Below, piece after piece: positions 37,867 through 47,155 of a DNA stretch of 64,000 nt. A program made the position numbers and the translations under genes. Each line of letters opens with the position of its first letter. Positions within the stretch are counted from its first letter, which is position 1. This DNA comes from Opitutales bacterium UBA5694. GTDB taxonomy: Bacteria; Verrucomicrobiota; Verrucomicrobiia; Opitutales; Opitutaceae. Location of the stretch: positions 174,880-238,879 of the forward strand of contig DIHO01000012.1 in the NCBI GenBank assembly GCA_002420185.1. The letters are read 5' to 3'. The notes beneath the pieces are model-generated. The model made no database searches. It saw nothing but the letters and a program-made list of their open reading frames with translations, and was not told the origin of the DNA.

Positions 37867-39393
37867 TTACCTTCCTAGGTAAGTGGTCGCCTCCTTGATT
37901 CCTTCCGTTCCGGGAGACTCTGTGCTAAGAAAATTGTCGTATGCATCGGAGATTCTCGATCTTGGGGCGTTGGCTTCTCTCAGCAAGCGGGCGTATGCGA
38001 GTGAAACGGAGGACTTCCTGGGAAAGAGGTTCACCAAAGCTTCGGCCTCGCGGACCGCTTTGGATGGGGCCTTAGTTTGAGCAACGATCGTCAAGTAGGC
38101 ACTTGCGATGATAGGTGACCTTGGGTCGCACCGTTTGGCTTCAAGGATACAGGCTTCGGCATCTAGCCAATTCTTGGTCTCTATGTAAACGTTTGCGAGT
38201 TCGTACCAGATGATGGGATTTTCGGAATCAGGTCCTAAAGCCCTCCAATAGAGATCAATAGCCTCCATCGAGTCCTCCCGGTCAACGGCAGAACGGGCAG
38301 CTTCCAAGTAGTCCACATCCGAGACGATTAACAGAGGTTGATCGTCATTCGTATCTACAAGGGCCACGGGCGGCTTCTCTTCTAGTGCTGGATTGTTGAT
38401 AGCTTCAGGATCGTTATCGGCGGCATTGTTCGGCGTCGGATTCGCGGCCAAAAAGGTTGGATTGTCGTTGGTGTTTGCTCCCCCTACCAAAGCTTGCTGA
38501 GCGATTAAGTCTTCTCGTTCCCGCCGTGCTTCCTCTACCTGTAGCCGAGCCGAGAGAGCCTGATCTTCCAGCTCCTTTCGCTTTCTCTCAATCTCAGCCG
38601 CGGCCTCCGCGATGTCTTGCTGGGCTTTTCTCCACTTACCAATTATATCCCGAGCCCTCACAATCCTCGGATCTGCACCTTCCGGTCCATAACGCGAATC
38701 ATACTGCTCCAACCAGGTCGAAGCAGGCATGTATTGCTGCAAGTCGATTTCAAGTTCGATCAGAGCAGCGAGGGCGTCTTTGGCCCCGGGATCACTGACA
38801 TAAGCCGCCGCTTGGGAGATCCATGATCGGGCTTGAGGCGGATTCCCCATCTTGTTAAATAGATACCCTAGCTTCAGTGCAGGCCCTGCAGAAGGCCGAA
38901 TTCGGTTCCACTCGAGGTACGCCTTAATCGCTGCATTGAGGTCGCCGCTCTCTTCCTGCAGTTTAGCATAGTTCTTCCAAGCGAGAAAATCCTCCGGAAA
39001 TACTTCGAGGTACTTTTCGAGCGCCTGAGCTGCTGCCAGCTCTTCTCCCAGACGAATGTTCAGATCGGCGATGTTTACCCAGAGGCGCTCGCGGCGTGAA
39101 TCTACTTCAATCGCTTTTGAGTAAGCACTAATGGCGGACTGGAGATCATTGTCCTCCAGGTGTGTGTGCCCTAAGGCCTCAAGTAGGGAAGAGCTTTCGG
39201 GGTTTTTTAAAGCTGCTTTGCCTAGGATATTGAGGGCTTCTGAAGTTTCATTCCTCTGTCTTGCTTGATCGGCCTCGTTCAGGGCCCGATTGATGCGCTC
39301 TTCACGGTTTGCACATCCAGACAAGATCAATAGAGTGCCTGCGATGATCGCTATATTGGAAAGGCGCTTGGCAATGGAATATGGCTTGTGCAT
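37867..39393 (-). CDS. TPR-repeat lipoprotein
   Basis: 508 residues. The N-terminus has a lipobox (LLILSGC, Cys27) preceded by a hydrophobic stretch. TPR units cover about 40-210 (ALGHTHLEDNDLQSAISAYS and similar), then a charged coiled coil with IERKRKELEDQ, a low-complexity Asn/Pro/Ala linker, and more TPRs to the end. It probably serves as an envelope scaffold. It is the first gene of a likely transcript with dnaG and rpoD; whether that is functional linkage or read-through is not known. Confidence 0.82.
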   Translation of the reverse strand: MHKPYSIAKRLSNIAIIAGTLLILSGCANREERINRALNEADQARQRNETSEALNILGKAALKNPESSSLLEALGHTHLEDNDLQSAISAYSKAIEVDSRRERLWVNIADLNIRLGEELAAAQALEKYLEVFPEDFLAWKNYAKLQEESGDLNAAIKAYLEWNRIRPSAGPALKLGYLFNKMGNPPQARSWISQAAAYVSDPGAKDALAALIELEIDLQQYMPASTWLEQYDSRYGPEGADPRIVRARDIIGKWRKAQQDIAEAAAEIERKRKELEDQALSARLQVEEARREREDLIAQQALVGGANTNDNPTFLAANPTPNNAADNDPEAINNPALEEKPPVALVDTNDDQPLLIVSDVDYLEAARSAVDREDSMEAIDLYWRALGPDSENPIIWYELANVYIETKNWLDAEACILEAKRCDPRSPIIASAYLTIVAQTKAPSKAVREAEALVNLFPRKSSVSLAYARLLREANAPRSRISDAYDNFLSTESPGTEGIKEATTYLGR

Positions 39394-39635
39394 GCGAGCG
39401 GGAGGACGGCGAGAGGGCTTGATGGCTGAAAGGGTCCTGAGTTTCTGTTAAGGCTTGTGGTAGTTTTTAGGTCTTTAGGATTGCGTTTTACAAACTAATT
39501 GTGCGGTTCGATAGGTGCGAATCCGAGCGTTCATGATGAGTACTGTCAAGCAACGCAGTCTAAAGCTTGATGATTCTCTAAATTTTTGGCAACCCTATCC
39601 CATTATATTGTCTGTTATAAGCCCTGATATCGCCA

Positions 39636-40715
39636 ATGTACACCTACAAAATTCTATACGTCCTGAGGCGTGAGTTCATTCTTATGCTGATTTTGTTCGG
39701 CGTTTTGTTGCTGAAACAGGTAAGGGGACAGAACATGATCGGGGAGTTCCAGGAAAAGTCGGAACCAACTAATCGGGTTTTTAACTTTCAATTGAGAAAC
39801 TTCTCACAGTCGAGTTACGCAGAAGCGGTCGAGAATTTATTAGGTATCTATGAACGTTCACAAAGGGTGGATTTCACGCCCGGCGTGAAGAGAAAGGTTG
39901 GGCTCAAAGTATACAGCCAGTCAGGTCCTGGATTAAGCACGCCGGAGACTCTTGTGGAGGCGGTTGTACAGTCTCTCATAAAGCGGGGCTATCACCGTTC
40001 GGATATATTCATTTTAGGCCTCAATGGTCGGATGCTTCGGGAATCCGGATTCTTGCCTCCGTTGAGTGAGCGCTCGATGTATTTTAACCGGGTGTTCGTA
40101 CGCTCACTTGATTCCGGCGAGTACTACAATGCCAAATGGTTTTATGACAGTCCGCTCCCAGCCAAGTCCGCTCAATACTGGATCAACATAGAAAATGAGA
40201 ATGCTATCGGGGAAAGGGGTGACGACGCAAACGAGCGCAAAAGTTATTTGCCGATGCCGCTGATGCACGAAGTCGACTTTTGGATTAACTTACCTTGCTA
40301 CTCAGACCATCCAACTTTGGGAGTAAATGGAGCTCTTATGAATGCGACGATGTGGAATGCAAGCAACACCACTCGCTTTCTGAGAAGCCCCGCGTCGGCG
40401 CCTGTTGCCGTTGCGGAAATGGGGGCAGTTCCCGAGCTGCGGGAGACTTGGGCTCTGAACATAGTGAGTCTGCAGCGGTTTCAATATGTAGGCGGACCGA
40501 TTTTCAATTCGATGTATACCGTTTCGGAACCTCTTGTGATGTTGTCGGACAATCCGGTGCTTCTTGATTCAATCATGCGTGAACGCATCAACCAATATCG
40601 AACGAAAAATGGGTTTGCTCCGCTGCCGCAGGAATTGAAAATATTGGCTTATTCTGAGCAACTAGGTCTTGGCGAGAAGGATGCAAGTTTTGCGAATCTT
40701 GTCTCGGTTAACTAG
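39636..40715 (+). CDS. DUF362-like protein, exported
   Basis: 359 residues with a hydrophobic N-terminal segment (FILMLILFGVLLLKQ). Middle and C-terminal parts resemble DUF362 proteins: ETLVEAVVQSLIKRGYHRSDIFILG, FWINLPCYSDHPTLGVNGAL and MNATMWNASNTTRF correspond to the family's conserved ligand-binding strands. The usual C-terminal ferredoxin domain is absent, so this is the non-Fe-S type. Role unknown. Its 3' end overlaps the likely start of aroB. Confidence 0.65.
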   Translation: MYTYKILYVLRREFILMLILFGVLLLKQVRGQNMIGEFQEKSEPTNRVFNFQLRNFSQSSYAEAVENLLGIYERSQRVDFTPGVKRKVGLKVYSQSGPGLSTPETLVEAVVQSLIKRGYHRSDIFILGLNGRMLRESGFLPPLSERSMYFNRVFVRSLDSGEYYNAKWFYDSPLPAKSAQYWINIENENAIGERGDDANERKSYLPMPLMHEVDFWINLPCYSDHPTLGVNGALMNATMWNASNTTRFLRSPASAPVAVAEMGAVPELRETWALNIVSLQRFQYVGGPIFNSMYTVSEPLVMLSDNPVLLDSIMRERINQYRTKNGFAPLPQELKILAYSEQLGLGEKDASFANLVSVN

Positions 40716-41844
40716 ATCGCAACCTATCCAAAATTTGAAATCCCATTTCTCTGATACAACAAAAATCGAGGTTTCCACTTCGAAAGAGTCCTATCCGATA
40801 TACATTGGACGAGGACTTGAACATGCTCTAAATTGCGAAATTGAAGGGCTGGCTCGATTAGGCTCAAAAGTTGCTGTCGTTACCGATTCTTCCGTTAGGG
40901 CGGTTTTGCGCCAGTTCTTTGATTCGGCTTTGGGTGATTTGCCGATCCTCGAAATCCCATGTGGAGAAACGAGCAAGAGCATCGTGCAATATGAACGCGT
41001 TTTAGATTTTTTTGCCTCGAATGGCCTTGACCGCGGTGGAGTGGCCGTTGCTGTGGGCGGCGGTGTTATTGGAGACCTAACCGGTTTTGCCGCCGCTTCG
41101 TGGCTTCGAGGAATAAAATTTATCCAAATACCAACTACGCTTCTATCGATGGTTGATAGCTCGGTGGGAGGTAAGACGGGGATTAATATTGCGGCGGGTA
41201 AGAATCTTGTAGGTGCATTTCACCAGCCGATTGCGGTCTATGAAGACTTAGATTTGTTGGCATCACTTCCCTCCAGAGATTTCTGTGCAGGTGTGGCCGA
41301 GGTCATGAAGTACGGAATGCTGGCAGACTCGGATCTTTTCGGGATGCTAGAGAGAAAGCCATTGACCGACTTTAGGGATCATCGGCTAGGCTTAGTCATT
41401 GAACGGAATTGCCAAACGAAAGCTAATGTCGTCAATGCGGATGAAAAGGAAATCAAAAGCTCGGGAGGGCGAGCTCTGCTCAACTTGGGGCACACGTTCG
41501 GTCATGCAATCGAGAACGTTGCGGGGTATGGGGAATACTTACATGGTGAGGCGATAGCGGTTGGCTTAGTCGCTGCTGCCCGCTTAAGCGCTAATTTTGG
41601 ATACCTCGAGCAAAGTGATGTGGATCGGGTCGTTAAGATGGTCAGGACTCACCAACTTCCGGATCAACTGAAGAGCCCATTGAAATTGGACGCTCTTTTC
41701 TCTGCCATGCAGAATGATAAGAAAGTGCGGTCTGGAAAGCTGAGATTTGTAGTATTGGAGTCAATTGGGCGAGCGATTACCAAGGATGATGTCCCGGTAG
41801 AGAAAGTTGAGGAAGTTTGGCGAACGGTTGGGGGTATTGATTGA
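40681..41844 (+). CDS. aroB: 3-dehydroquinate synthase
   Basis: 387 residues from ATG 40681, overlapping the upstream gene by 35 bases; a TTG at 40735 (residue 19) is an alternative start closer to the usual N-terminus. Motifs: NAD-binding GGGVIGDLTGFAAAS, FIQIPTTLLSMVDSSVGGKT, zinc-binding EVMKYG, LGHTFGHAIE and HGEAIAVG. It converts DAHP to 3-dehydroquinate in the shikimate pathway. Other shikimate genes are not in the window. Confidence 0.96.
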   Translation: MQVLRILSRLTRSQPIQNLKSHFSDTTKIEVSTSKESYPIYIGRGLEHALNCEIEGLARLGSKVAVVTDSSVRAVLRQFFDSALGDLPILEIPCGETSKSIVQYERVLDFFASNGLDRGGVAVAVGGGVIGDLTGFAAASWLRGIKFIQIPTTLLSMVDSSVGGKTGINIAAGKNLVGAFHQPIAVYEDLDLLASLPSRDFCAGVAEVMKYGMLADSDLFGMLERKPLTDFRDHRLGLVIERNCQTKANVVNADEKEIKSSGGRALLNLGHTFGHAIENVAGYGEYLHGEAIAVGLVAAARLSANFGYLEQSDVDRVVKMVRTHQLPDQLKSPLKLDALFSAMQNDKKVRSGKLRFVVLESIGRAITKDDVPVEKVEEVWRTVGGID

Positions 41845-41883
41845 GTTGCTACGTCACTTTAGTCGGAACACAGCGGATAGTTG

Positions 41884-42480
41884 ATGGATGAGTTGATTGT
41901 CAATGAGTACTTGGAGTTGAACGGTTTTGTTACGATACCGTTGCGGAAGGGGCGCTCGCAATCAAAGCGATCGATGCATGGGGAGGGGGTCGATCTTTAT
42001 GCGAGGAACATGAAATTCATCGAACGGGAGCGAGATCCTTCGTTTTTGCTCTTCTCGAGTGAACTCAGACATCTCAGGAGTGCGATAATTTGTGTGAAAG
42101 GATGGCATGGAGAGAAGGCGGCTTTGGGCAATGTTGCGAATGGAGCGGACATGCTAAAATACGTGGAAGCGAATGTACTCAAAAAAGTCGAAAAATGGTT
42201 TGAGCCTGTTAATTGGACAGAATTAGGGGAACCCCTCATGCCAAAGAAGATTCTCGTCGCTCCGGCTTTTCCCACCCAGGAGTTGTATAGAGCACAGATT
42301 GTTAATGCTTTGAAAGAAAGAGGAGTGGATGGAATTCTCTCGTTCAAGTCGATCTTGTTAGACATTATCGACCGCGTTGATCCGCGCCAGGTCTATCCGG
42401 GTTCAGAATTACTACAGTTCGTTCGTATACTCAAAACGTTTGATTTAGTAAAGGATTCACAGATGAATTTCTTTGGCTGA
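41884..42480 (+). CDS. Conserved-looking hypothetical protein
   Basis: 198 residues from ATG 41884. Not recognised. The sequence is well composed and soluble, with alternating beta and helix segments (HLRSAIICVKGWHG, KKILVAPAFPTQELYRAQIV, GVDGILSFKSILLDIIDRV), possibly a nuclease-like or Rossmann-like core. Two Lys/Arg-rich stretches lie near the N-terminus. It lies 39 bases after aroB, perhaps in the same transcript. Confidence 0.6.
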   Translation: MDELIVNEYLELNGFVTIPLRKGRSQSKRSMHGEGVDLYARNMKFIERERDPSFLLFSSELRHLRSAIICVKGWHGEKAALGNVANGADMLKYVEANVLKKVEKWFEPVNWTELGEPLMPKKILVAPAFPTQELYRAQIVNALKERGVDGILSFKSILLDIIDRVDPRQVYPGSELLQFVRILKTFDLVKDSQMNFFG

Positions 42481-42689
42481 ATTCACATATGTGCGACGTT
42501 ATATCATCTAACTGGCTTACTTGAGTTGATCCAATGCTAATCAGGAGAAATAATGATATCTGAATCGAAGTTGTTACAGATAAGTAAATAGTAATAATTA
42601 AATGGATACTTTTTATAATCGTGATTGTGTCGACTGGTATCAGGAACTGTCAGATCAGAGAATATACAGAGGAGGGTGTTACTTAGTTA

Positions 42690-43616
42690 ATGATTATTCC
42701 AAGAATAGCGATTACTTGCGGTGATCCAGCCGGGGTTGGACCTGAGCTGGTCAGAAAGTGCTTCTCTAGTCGCAAAAAACACGATGCGGAGTTTACATTA
42801 ATTGGCCCTCAAAAGTGGATCGATGAGGTAAGGTCGGAATCCCAGATCAGAATAGGCTCGCTCGCGGTCGGCTTAGCTAGCTCCCATTATGTTCCCGGTG
42901 AACCCACACATGAAGGTTCTAAGATTGCATTGGAAGCAATGGAACGAGCAGCCAGGGGATGTAGTGTTGGCGAATTTGACGGAGTGGTAACGGGACCGAT
43001 TTCTAAGGCGCGTTGCTTAGAGGTGGGGTTCTCTCATCCAGGCCAAACTGAGTTTTTTGCCAGTCACTGGGGTGGAACTCCGACTATGGGCTTTGTGGGG
43101 GAACGTTTGAAAGTGGTCTTAGCTACTTGGCATATTCCTTTGGCGACAGTTCCCGACCGCCTGACAGAGTCGTGCTTATTTACGGCGATTGATCGGGCTA
43201 ACGATTTGGCGAAACGCCTTGATATTCCAAATCCTCGCATCGGTGTTTGCGGTCTGAACCCTCACGCGGGAGAGGAAGGGCATATCGGAAATGAAGAGAG
43301 CACGATTTTCAACCCGCTCATTACCCAGTTGAGAGAGGTCGTTCCCGGTTTGAGTGACTGTCAGCCCGCTGACACAATTTTCCACAGAGCGGTTAATGGT
43401 GCTTTTGATGTGGTGGTAGCCCTTTACCATGACCAAGGATTGGCTCCTCTTAAAACGATAGAATTTGATACGGCAGTTAATGTGACACTGGGATTGCCTT
43501 TCGCTCGCACGAGTCCCGATCATGGAACCGGGTACGATATTGCGGGGTCAGATGTAGCGTCCCACGAGAGCTTTTCGAGGGCGATAGACCTCGCGGGGAA
43601 GCTGGCAAGTCGGTAG
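42690..43616 (+). CDS. pdxA: 4-hydroxythreonine-4-phosphate dehydrogenase
   Basis: 308 residues. Motifs CGDPAGVGPE, TGPISKARC, HDQGLAPLKT and the terminal DHGTGYDIAG mark PdxA, including the metal-binding His/Asp residues. The NAD-dependent enzyme works in the DXP-dependent route to pyridoxal phosphate. GGAGGG occurs about 18 bases before the ATG, further than usual. Confidence 0.95.
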   Translation: MIIPRIAITCGDPAGVGPELVRKCFSSRKKHDAEFTLIGPQKWIDEVRSESQIRIGSLAVGLASSHYVPGEPTHEGSKIALEAMERAARGCSVGEFDGVVTGPISKARCLEVGFSHPGQTEFFASHWGGTPTMGFVGERLKVVLATWHIPLATVPDRLTESCLFTAIDRANDLAKRLDIPNPRIGVCGLNPHAGEEGHIGNEESTIFNPLITQLREVVPGLSDCQPADTIFHRAVNGAFDVVVALYHDQGLAPLKTIEFDTAVNVTLGLPFARTSPDHGTGYDIAGSDVASHESFSRAIDLAGKLASR

Positions 43617-43682
43617 GCATAGTTTGATAGTTGGTCAAGTTTAGCTTGTGTGAGCCTGAAAACGCCCGATATTTAGCAACCA

Positions 43683-44060
43683 TTGAGAACAACGAATGAC
43701 ATTGAATTGCCTGAGGGGGTTCGGTTGGGTGACGGGCGTCTAATCCATTTGACCGGACTCGCGTGCAGGAAGGTTGAAGCCCTTTTGGAAAGGGAGGAAG
43801 AGCCCTCTTTCTTGCGGGTTGGCATATCTGGCGGTGGTTGCAACGGTCTCTCTTACAAGATGAAATTCGTTCCGGAAGCGAGGAAGGGGGACATTTTAGT
43901 TCCGTTTGGCGATGCCAAGGTACTCGTTGATAGTAAAAGTGCACTTTATCTCAAAGGCACTAACCTGGATTATTCGGATGAATTGATTTCGGGAGGTTTT
44001 AAGTTTTCCAATCCCAACGCGACTTCGAGTTGTTCTTGTGGCGAGAGCTTTAGTATATGA
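43683..44060 (+). CDS. A-type iron-sulfur carrier (IscA/ErpA/HesB family)
   Basis: 125 residues from TTG 43683; no in-frame ATG exists near the start (TTG 43707 is the alternative). The three conserved cysteines are present: one in GGGCNGLSY and a CxC at the end (SCSCGESF). It receives [2Fe-2S] or [4Fe-4S] clusters and passes them to apo-proteins, complementing the suf genes at 47-51 kb. Which paralogue (ErpA or SufA/IscA) cannot be decided. Confidence 0.9.
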   Translation: MRTTNDIELPEGVRLGDGRLIHLTGLACRKVEALLEREEEPSFLRVGISGGGCNGLSYKMKFVPEARKGDILVPFGDAKVLVDSKSALYLKGTNLDYSDELISGGFKFSNPNATSSCSCGESFSI

Positions 44061-44176
44061 TGAACATCGAAGAGTTAGCTTGCTCGAACTAGTCAGGAAA
44101 AGTGTTGAAATGAGGAATCTTTTGCGGAATAAGCATTCATAAAAGTTACGAACAAAGAGTAATCATAAACTAGTTA

Positions 44177-44845
44177 ATGCCAAGACCACGAGGTAAACGG
44201 AGGCCGCCAAGAAAGCCGGATCCATTCGCTAATATAAGACGCAACCATCGAATTCGCGTTCCAAAAATCCGAGTAGTGGGTCCTGATGGGAACCAAGTAG
44301 GCCTCATGGACACGAAGGAGGCATTGGCGATCGCTCAGGAAGCAGGCTTGGATCTGGTTGAAGTTGCCGGACAAGCTAGGCCGCCGGTTTGTCGGATAAT
44401 GGATTTTGGCAAATATGTCTACGAGCAACAAAAGAAGGCTAAGGACTCGAAGGGAAGCGCTAGCAAAACGAAAGAAGTCAAATTCCGACCGCGCGTGGAT
44501 GTCCACGACTTCATGACGAAATTGCGTAGGGCGGAGGAATTCTTAGACAGGGGAAACAAAGTAAAGCTTACTCTGTCTTTCCGCGGTCGGGAAATGGCCC
44601 ACACGGAGATTGGATTTGATACGATTCGAAGAGCAATAGCGGACATCGCTCACATGGCGACTCCCGACAACGAGCCAAGGCTGATTGGCAGAAATATAAA
44701 CGTCATGCTGACGCCTCTTCCAGCAAACAAAAGAAAGCCAAAGCACAGCCATCATCTTGTGGATTCCGAGCAGGAGGAGGATGAAGACATCGAAGATGAT
44801 GATGCGACGGATGTAGAGCGCGATGTAGAAGATCGGGTCTCCTAG
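44177..44845 (+). CDS. infC: Translation initiation factor IF-3
   Basis: 222 residues, longer than the usual ~175-180 because of a Lys-rich then strongly acidic C-terminal tail (EQEEDEDIEDDDATD). Core motifs are IRVVGPDGNQVG, RPPVCRIMDFGKY and the C-domain KVKLTLSFRGREMAH. It starts with ATG, not the AUU/AUC that supports autoregulation in Enterobacteria. rpmI and rplT, which usually follow infC, are replaced by an amidase gene. Confidence 0.95.
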   Translation: MPRPRGKRRPPRKPDPFANIRRNHRIRVPKIRVVGPDGNQVGLMDTKEALAIAQEAGLDLVEVAGQARPPVCRIMDFGKYVYEQQKKAKDSKGSASKTKEVKFRPRVDVHDFMTKLRRAEEFLDRGNKVKLTLSFRGREMAHTEIGFDTIRRAIADIAHMATPDNEPRLIGRNINVMLTPLPANKRKPKHSHHLVDSEQEEDEDIEDDDATDVERDVEDRVS

Positions 44846-44872
44846 GATAAAGGCTGGATCTATTTTGGAAAG

Positions 44873-45982
44873 ATGAGATCTGGGCAAAGCAAACTCCAGC
44901 GTTTGCTAGTTTTTATGGGGAGTGCGGCTCTGTTTCTATCGTCCTGTCGAACACCACAGTCGGAGGTGGCGGATTCAGGGGAGACTGCTTTCGCTTCTGA
45001 ATTAGGAGTCGAACCGAATCAGTTGACGACAGTAGAAACTGTGTCTGAGACCGGGGCAGTTGTTCCAATCGTAAAGAGTAAAAAGCCCAATCCGAAGGCC
45101 GCGGGGATATTTAAGCAGGCAGGACAACTAGGTGCTCGGGTTACCGAAAAGGGCGAGGGTGTCTGGCTGATTGAGAAGGGGAAGCGAAGGTTTGAGTTGA
45201 GGGAGCAAAGTCGACAAGCAATTCTGAACGGTACGGTTGTTTACCTAAACGAGGTCTTCGCGGAAAAAAAAGGTAACTTCGCTTTAAGTCATTCAGATTT
45301 CGAATACACGTTGCGTCCGGCCCTCGATCCACCGGAGATTGTGCTTAGGTCAAAGACCGTTGTTTTAGATCCTGGCCATGGGGGAGTTGAGCCGGGATCC
45401 TTAAACCGATCCTTGCGCATCCTCGAGAAGGATCTCAACCTCGATGTGTCGCTTCGATTGCAAAAGCTGATTGAGGAGAATGGTTTCAAGGTGGTATTGA
45501 CTCGCTACGACGACCGACTTGTACCTTTGGAGGATCGGTCTCAAATTGCGAATAGGTCGAATGCTGGTGTATTCGTTAGTATTCACTTTAATGCGGCTTT
45601 CAATAAAGAAGCTTCGGGTTTAGAAACCTATTTGCTGACGCCCCAAAATTCGGCGTTATCAAATGATGATATAATCGGTTCCAGTGAACCTTCCAACCGG
45701 GTTAATCAGACCCATCTATTAAACTTTGAATTTGGATACAGGGTCCAAAGTCGATTGATCGTCGATCTGCAACGTGTTGATCGTGGAATTAAAAAGGCCC
45801 GATTTAAAGTGCTTAAAGATCTTGAATGTCCGGGTCTATTGATTGAATGCGGATTTCTATCACACGTGAAAGAAGCGCCTTTGATCAATACTCCCGTGTA
45901 CCGTCAAAAATTGGCTGAATCATTGTCGGATTCCTTGACTTCGATTTTGATGACAGGCCGGATTGTTTCTTCGGATCAATGA
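44873..45982 (+). CDS. N-acetylmuramoyl-L-alanine amidase, lipoprotein
   Basis: 369 residues. The signal ends in a lipobox-like LFLSSC, so it is likely tethered to a membrane. The Amidase_3 domain runs from about 160 to 365: VVLDPGHGG (zinc His), EKDLNLDVSLRLQ (zinc Glu), VSIHFNA (zinc His) and LIECGFLSH (catalytic Glu). It cuts peptide stems from glycan strands during cell separation. Its stop overlaps the crcB ATG. Confidence 0.92.
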   Translation: MRSGQSKLQRLLVFMGSAALFLSSCRTPQSEVADSGETAFASELGVEPNQLTTVETVSETGAVVPIVKSKKPNPKAAGIFKQAGQLGARVTEKGEGVWLIEKGKRRFELREQSRQAILNGTVVYLNEVFAEKKGNFALSHSDFEYTLRPALDPPEIVLRSKTVVLDPGHGGVEPGSLNRSLRILEKDLNLDVSLRLQKLIEENGFKVVLTRYDDRLVPLEDRSQIANRSNAGVFVSIHFNAAFNKEASGLETYLLTPQNSALSNDDIIGSSEPSNRVNQTHLLNFEFGYRVQSRLIVDLQRVDRGIKKARFKVLKDLECPGLLIECGFLSHVKEAPLINTPVYRQKLAESLSDSLTSILMTGRIVSSDQ

Positions 45983-46365
45983 TCAAAGCGGCTCTGATAG
46001 TAGGACTTGGAAGCTTCCTAGGCGGCGGGTTGAGATACCTTTCGGTTGCGTGGATAGAACGCAAGGCGGACATGGATTTCCCGCTGGCAATCCTATTGGT
46101 GAATATTACGGGTTCGTTTCTGATTGGGTTTGTGACGCCTGGATTAGAGAGGGCTCCCTATGGGGGTGATTCCTTGATGCCCTTATTTTTGACGGCCGGA
46201 ATAATGGGGGGCTTTACGACCTTCTCCACTTTTAGTCTACAAACCTTAAAGCTGGCCCAATCGGGCAACTGGAATTTGGCTTTTCTAAACGCACTAGCCA
46301 GCCTACTTTGCTGTCTAGTATCCGTGTTCACCGGACTTATGGTAGGGGAACGGTTATTTCGCTAG
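45979..46365 (+). CDS. crcB: Fluoride channel protein CrcB/Fluc
   Basis: 128 residues with four transmembrane segments. Family motifs are GSFLGGGLRYL at the N-terminus, LVNITGSFLIGF and GGFTTFSTFS, the last with the Phe/Ser/Thr residues of the fluoride pore. It exports fluoride as a dual-topology dimer. It overlaps the amidase gene by four bases (ATGA), so no separate fluoride riboswitch precedes it. Confidence 0.95.
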   Translation: MIKAALIVGLGSFLGGGLRYLSVAWIERKADMDFPLAILLVNITGSFLIGFVTPGLERAPYGGDSLMPLFLTAGIMGGFTTFSTFSLQTLKLAQSGNWNLAFLNALASLLCCLVSVFTGLMVGERLFR

Positions 46366-46418
46366 CTTTCCCCGGGCCTTCGATCGGTTCTGGGAGAGAG
46401 TGCGAGAGAATTGATGGG

Positions 46419-47000
46419 TTACACCTCGTCGATGATCTTGTCAGCCAAACCATAGTTGATTGCTTCTTCAGCAGTCATGTAGAAGTCGCGATCTGTATCC
46501 TCCTCTATTCTCTCGAGAGGTTGACCAGAGGCATCAGACAGAATCTTGTTGAGTCGGACACGAAGTTGTTCGAGGTATTGCGCGTGGATATGGATATCCA
46601 CCGCGGGGCCCCTTAATTGACCTGCTATTAAGGGCTGATGAATCATTACGTAGGAATGTGGATACAGGTAGCGATTCCCTTTCTTGGGAGCTGACAGCAA
46701 TATCGATCCCATTGATGCAGCCATGCCGGTTACGATTACGGAGACTTCTGAAGAAATCATCTTGATAGTATCGTATATGGCCATACCAGCTGTGATAGAG
46801 CCGCCAGGGGTGTTAACGTAAAATGTAATGGGTTCGCCAGGGGCATCGGCCTCCAGATAGAGTAGAGTTTCCGTTATCTCCTTCGCGGATTCGTCAGAAA
46901 CCTCACCCCAAAGGAAAATCTTCCTTTCTTTGAGGAATTTCCTTTGGATAGTAGATCCGACTGGAGACTCTTGAGGCTTTTCGTCTTTGTTCTCGGCCAT
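46419..47000 (-). CDS. clpP: ATP-dependent Clp protease proteolytic subunit
   Basis: 193 residues. Catalytic Ser96 in GMAASMGS, His121 in MIHQPL and Asp172 in DRDFYM are in the usual order and spacing. The N-terminal 15-20 residues are charged and slightly longer than in E. coli. It forms the tetradecameric chamber fed by ClpX or ClpA. No clpX or tig is adjacent; it sits alone, downstream of the suf operon on the same strand. Confidence 0.96.
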   Translation of the reverse strand: MAENKDEKPQESPVGSTIQRKFLKERKIFLWGEVSDESAKEITETLLYLEADAPGEPITFYVNTPGGSITAGMAIYDTIKMISSEVSVIVTGMAASMGSILLSAPKKGNRYLYPHSYVMIHQPLIAGQLRGPAVDIHIHAQYLEQLRVRLNKILSDASGQPLERIEEDTDRDFYMTAEEAINYGLADKIIDEV

Positions 47001-47155
47001 AGAAAATAGTTGTATGCGATTTTGTTGGTACTTTACAATTAAGGATTTTTAGAAAGTTCAAAGGGAAACGAGGGCTCTTACGATATTCGAGAGAAAAAAC
47101 ACGAATTTGATAATCGGCCGTCTGTTTGGGAACGCCGTTTTCAAAATAAAGGAGC

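Noticed and set aside
45940..45982. Fluoride riboswitch before crcB.
   Set aside because: The crcB start overlaps the amidase stop, leaving no leader, and no riboswitch-like sequence is apparent inside the amidase 3' end.
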